A DNA stretch of 7,226 bases from Nitrososphaerales archaeon (lineage in GTDB: Archaea; Thermoproteota; Nitrososphaeria; Nitrososphaerales; Gagatemarchaeaceae): assembly GCA_030040055.1 (NCBI GenBank), contig JASHUK010000062.1:1-7226 (forward strand). Direction: 5' to 3'. Of this stretch, positions 6,580 to 7,226 are shown one piece after another. The position numbers and the translations under genes were made by a program. The notes under the pieces were generated by a model, which worked only from the letters and a program-made list of their open reading frames with translations, was not told the origin of the DNA and made no database searches. The first letter of the stretch is position 1; every line of letters starts with the position of its first letter.

Positions 6580-6670
6580 TGGACCGGGGGGGAATTGAAC
6601 CCCCGACCTTGGGACCCGAAGGGTTCTCCCGCGTGCAAGGCGGGCGTTCGTACCGCTGAACTACCGGCCC
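6580..6670 (-). tRNA. tRNA-Ala(UGC) with an 18-nt insertion in the variable region
   Basis: Reading from 6670: acceptor GGGCCGG pairs with CCGGTCC (6587-6581), including the G3:U70 pair that identifies alanine tRNAs; TA; D-stem GTTC/GAAC around an 8-nt loop; anticodon stem CCCGC/GCGGG with loop CTTGCAC, anticodon TGC at 6637-6635; T-stem GGGGG/CCCCC with loop TTCAATT; discriminator A at 6580. CCA is not encoded. Between the anticodon stem and T-stem there are 23 nt instead of 5. Removing 18 nt (for example 6625-6608) leaves AGGTC, close to the AGGCC of the neighbouring tRNA-Ile, and a standard 73-nt tRNA. The full anticodon arm is intact, so the insert is not a canonical 37/38 intron. Divergent from tRNA-Ile, with its own promoter at 6703-6696. 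Confidence 0.92.
6608..6625 (-). other. Candidate non-canonical tRNA intron in tRNA-Ala (variable region)
   Basis: The insert reads AACCCTTCGGGTCCCAAG; because AG precedes it and AG ends it, the exact boundary can slide by up to two bases. In the unspliced RNA, GGG (6630-6628) can pair with CCC (6613-6611) and ACCC (6624-6621) with GGGU (6617-6614) around loop UUC, leaving a 3-nt AGA bulge on the 5' side only. That is half of an archaeal bulge-helix-bulge. A strict two-bulge motif was not found. The alternative is an enlarged variable arm kept in the mature tRNA. Confidence 0.6.
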
Positions 6671-6695
6671 ACAGACGGGCCGTCACGGTTCTGTT

Positions 6696-6703
6696 CTTAT
6701 TCT
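6696..6703 (-). promoter_or_regulatory. TATA-like box for tRNA-Ala
   Basis: Minus-strand AGAATAAG is the only AT-rich patch upstream of tRNA-Ala. Its centre is about 29 nt from the first tRNA base, the same distance as the TATA box of tRNA-Ile from its gene, and as expected for archaeal TBP-dependent promoters with a short leader. Confidence 0.5.
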
Positions 6704-6726
6704 CTTCCGGGCCGGTCTGCTTTCAC

Positions 6727-6735
6727 GCTTATAGG
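6727..6735 (+). promoter_or_regulatory. TATA box for tRNA-Ile
   Basis: GCTTATAGG is centred about 29 nt before the tRNA 5' end at 6760, placing transcription start a few bases upstream of the mature tRNA. It stands out in an otherwise GC-rich spacer. Confidence 0.6.
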
Positions 6736-6759
6736 TGCAAGGTGGTCGCCCCTGTTCTC

Positions 6760-6854
6760 GGGCTGGTAGCTCAGTCTCCCTTCAGGAGGAGCAGCTTGGC
6801 TAGAGCACCCGACTGATAATCGGGAGGCCAAGGGTTCGAATCCCTTCCGGCCCA
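6760..6854 (+). tRNA. tRNA-Ile(GAU) with a 20-nt insertion in the D-loop
   Basis: Acceptor GGGCTGG (6760-6766) pairs with CCGGCCC (6847-6853) with one G-U pair; TA follows; the D-stem is GCTC (6769-6772) / GAGC (6803-6806); anticodon stem CCCGA/TCGGG encloses CTGATAA with anticodon GAT at 6815-6817; the variable loop is AGGCC; T-stem AAGGG/CCCTT encloses TTCGAAT; discriminator A is at 6854. CCA is not encoded. The D-loop holds 30 nt rather than 10. Excising 20 nt (for example 6775-6794) gives AGCTTGGCTA, a textbook D-loop with GG at 18-19, and a 75-nt tRNA. The anticodon loop carries no intron. A T-run at 6898-6902 might serve as terminator for this gene, though it more likely belongs to the next promoter. 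Confidence 0.94.
6775..6794 (+). other. Candidate non-canonical tRNA intron in tRNA-Ile (D-loop)
   Basis: The insert TCTCCCTTCAGGAGGAGCAG is flanked by a CAG repeat (CAG before it, CAG at its end), so the boundary can slide by up to three bases. The unspliced RNA can form GCUC (6769-6772) / GAGC (6789-6792), a 3-nt AGU bulge on the 5' side, then CUCC (6776-6779) / GGAG (6785-6788) with loop CUUCA. The insert's GAGC thus imitates the true 3' strand of the D-stem (6803-6806). The AG|U position matches cleavage after the second base of a 3-nt bulge, as archaeal tRNA endonuclease does, but no 3' bulge is seen. Confidence 0.68.
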
Positions 6855-6896
6855 GATATTCCCAATCATTGCCCAGGCTAGACTCGCTCTCCAAGA

Positions 6897-6904
6897 CTTT
6901 TTAG
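6897..6904 (+). promoter_or_regulatory. TATA-like box for the VOC gene (possible terminator for tRNA-Ile)
   Basis: CTTTTTAG is centred about 32 nt before ATG 6932, which would place transcription start within a few bases of the start codon and give a nearly leaderless mRNA. There is only a weak GGTGG before the ATG. The same T-run could end tRNA-Ile transcription, since archaeal RNA polymerase stops at U-tracts. Confidence 0.45.
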
Positions 6905-6931
6905 TCGGGCGCAGCCGCGGTGGCAAATCAA

Positions 6932-7226
6932 ATGCCTGAAGACGAGAAACACGACCTACCGAGACCCGTACCAAACCAGTACAGTCTTGTGGTCTCAGAC
7001 ATGGAGGCGAGCGTCGCATTCTACCGGCGACTCGGGCTGGACGTCCCAGACGTCGACCCGCGATGGCAGGACCATCACAGGTCCGCCGGACTGGCCAACG
7101 GGGTCCACCTAGACTTCGACAGCGCTGAGTTCGCCAGGTACTGGGACGAAGGCTGGTCCGGAGGAGGGGGCGTAATCGGCTTCAAAGTCGAGAGCCGCGA
7201 GCGAGTGGATGAGATATACTCGGACC
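6932..7226 (+). CDS. VOC superfamily (glyoxalase/bleomycin-resistance fold) protein, 3' truncated by window edge
   Basis: The open frame from ATG 6932 runs off the window after 98 complete codons. It begins with a polar ten-residue tail, then a strand and helix typical of one VOC module: QYSLVVSDMEASVAFYRRLG (16-35), the 'D...a..FY...LG' hallmark. Next comes ANGVHLDFDS (55-64) and, after FARYWDEGW, VIGFKVESRERVDEIYSD (81-98), the start of the second strand-helix repeat. Such proteins of about 125-130 residues include glyoxalases, ring-cleaving dioxygenases, epimerases and antibiotic-binding proteins, so the substrate cannot be named. The usual metal-binding His on the first strand appears absent (Gln/Tyr there), while His59 could be a ligand. 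Codon use differs from the purine genes (CGA, AGA, CTA, GTA, CCA). It is likely transcribed alone from the T-rich box at 6897-6904. Confidence 0.87.
   Translation, partial: MPEDEKHDLPRPVPNQYSLVVSDMEASVAFYRRLGLDVPDVDPRWQDHHRSAGLANGVHLDFDSAEFARYWDEGWSGGGGVIGFKVESRERVDEIYSD

Noticed and set aside
6608..6625. tRNA-Ala read as a class II tRNA (Ser/Leu type) with a long variable arm
   Set aside because: The anticodon is UGC and G3:U70 is present, both alanine-specific; no paired arm flush with the tRNA body forms in the way seen in Ser/Leu tRNAs.
6608..6638. Canonical 37/38 intron in tRNA-Ala, with CCUUG pairing to CAAGG across the insert
   Set aside because: The 5-bp match exists, but it would consume the anticodon loop, and no second copy of the 3' anticodon strand follows the insert; the normal CCCGC/GCGGG stem is intact.
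6674..6684. Palindrome GACGG-G-CCGTC just upstream of tRNA-Ala as an operator
   Set aside because: Short and in a GC-rich spacer where such repeats arise easily; no second copy near tRNA-Ile.
1..7226. CRISPR array, insertion sequence, toxin-antitoxin or phage module
   Set aside because: No spaced direct repeats, transposase-like frames or terminal inverted repeats were seen; nearly all sequence is explained by housekeeping genes and tRNAs.

Overview
The window reads as GC-rich archaeal chromosome, most likely from a folate-using TACK lineage such as a Nitrososphaerota/Thaumarchaeota relative. This placement is an inference. The support is: short genes chained by ATGA/GTGA overlaps; heavy use of AGG for Arg and ATA for Ile; a FolD of the archaeal 'NRS..VGKP' type; AT-rich TATA-like boxes centred 29 nt before two tRNA genes; tRNAs without encoded CCA; and two tRNAs with small insertions at non-canonical positions, a habit known from TACK archaea. 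FolD, a 5-formyl-THF ligase and a FolC-like ligase point to tetrahydrofolate rather than methanopterin as C1 carrier.

Layout. Positions 1-3637 (+ strand) hold a tight five-gene run: folD (5' end outside the window), 5-formyltetrahydrofolate cyclo-ligase, purE, purC and purM. The first four overlap by 4 bp each. purM follows after 11 bp, and its strong Shine-Dalgarno starts inside the purC stop codon. Positions 3641-6476 (- strand) hold purB and, upstream of it, a FolC/Mur-ligase family gene. purM and purB converge with 3 bp between their stop codons. Positions 6580-6854 hold two divergent tRNA genes, Ala(UGC) on - and Ile(GAU) on +, separated by 89 bp with a promoter for each. From 6932 to the right edge runs the start of a VOC (glyoxalase-fold) gene on +.

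Function. purM, purE, purC and purB catalyse four consecutive steps of de novo purine synthesis (FGAM to AIR to CAIR to SAICAR to AICAR), and purB also makes AMP. FolD, the cyclo-ligase and FolC supply and retain the one-carbon folates that the formyl-transfer steps of the same pathway consume. No purK is in the window.

Most of the window is housekeeping. The unusual signals are: (a) an 18-nt insertion in the variable region of tRNA-Ala and a 20-nt insertion in the D-loop of tRNA-Ile, which share one predicted fold and look like micro-introns outside the canonical 37/38 site; (b) the FolC N-terminus, which continues upstream of any usable start codon in its frame and is rescued by a GTG with a good Shine-Dalgarno if one base is removed; (c) an adenylosuccinate lyase closely resembling the animal ADSL type. 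I found no CRISPR, insertion sequence, phage or defence module.
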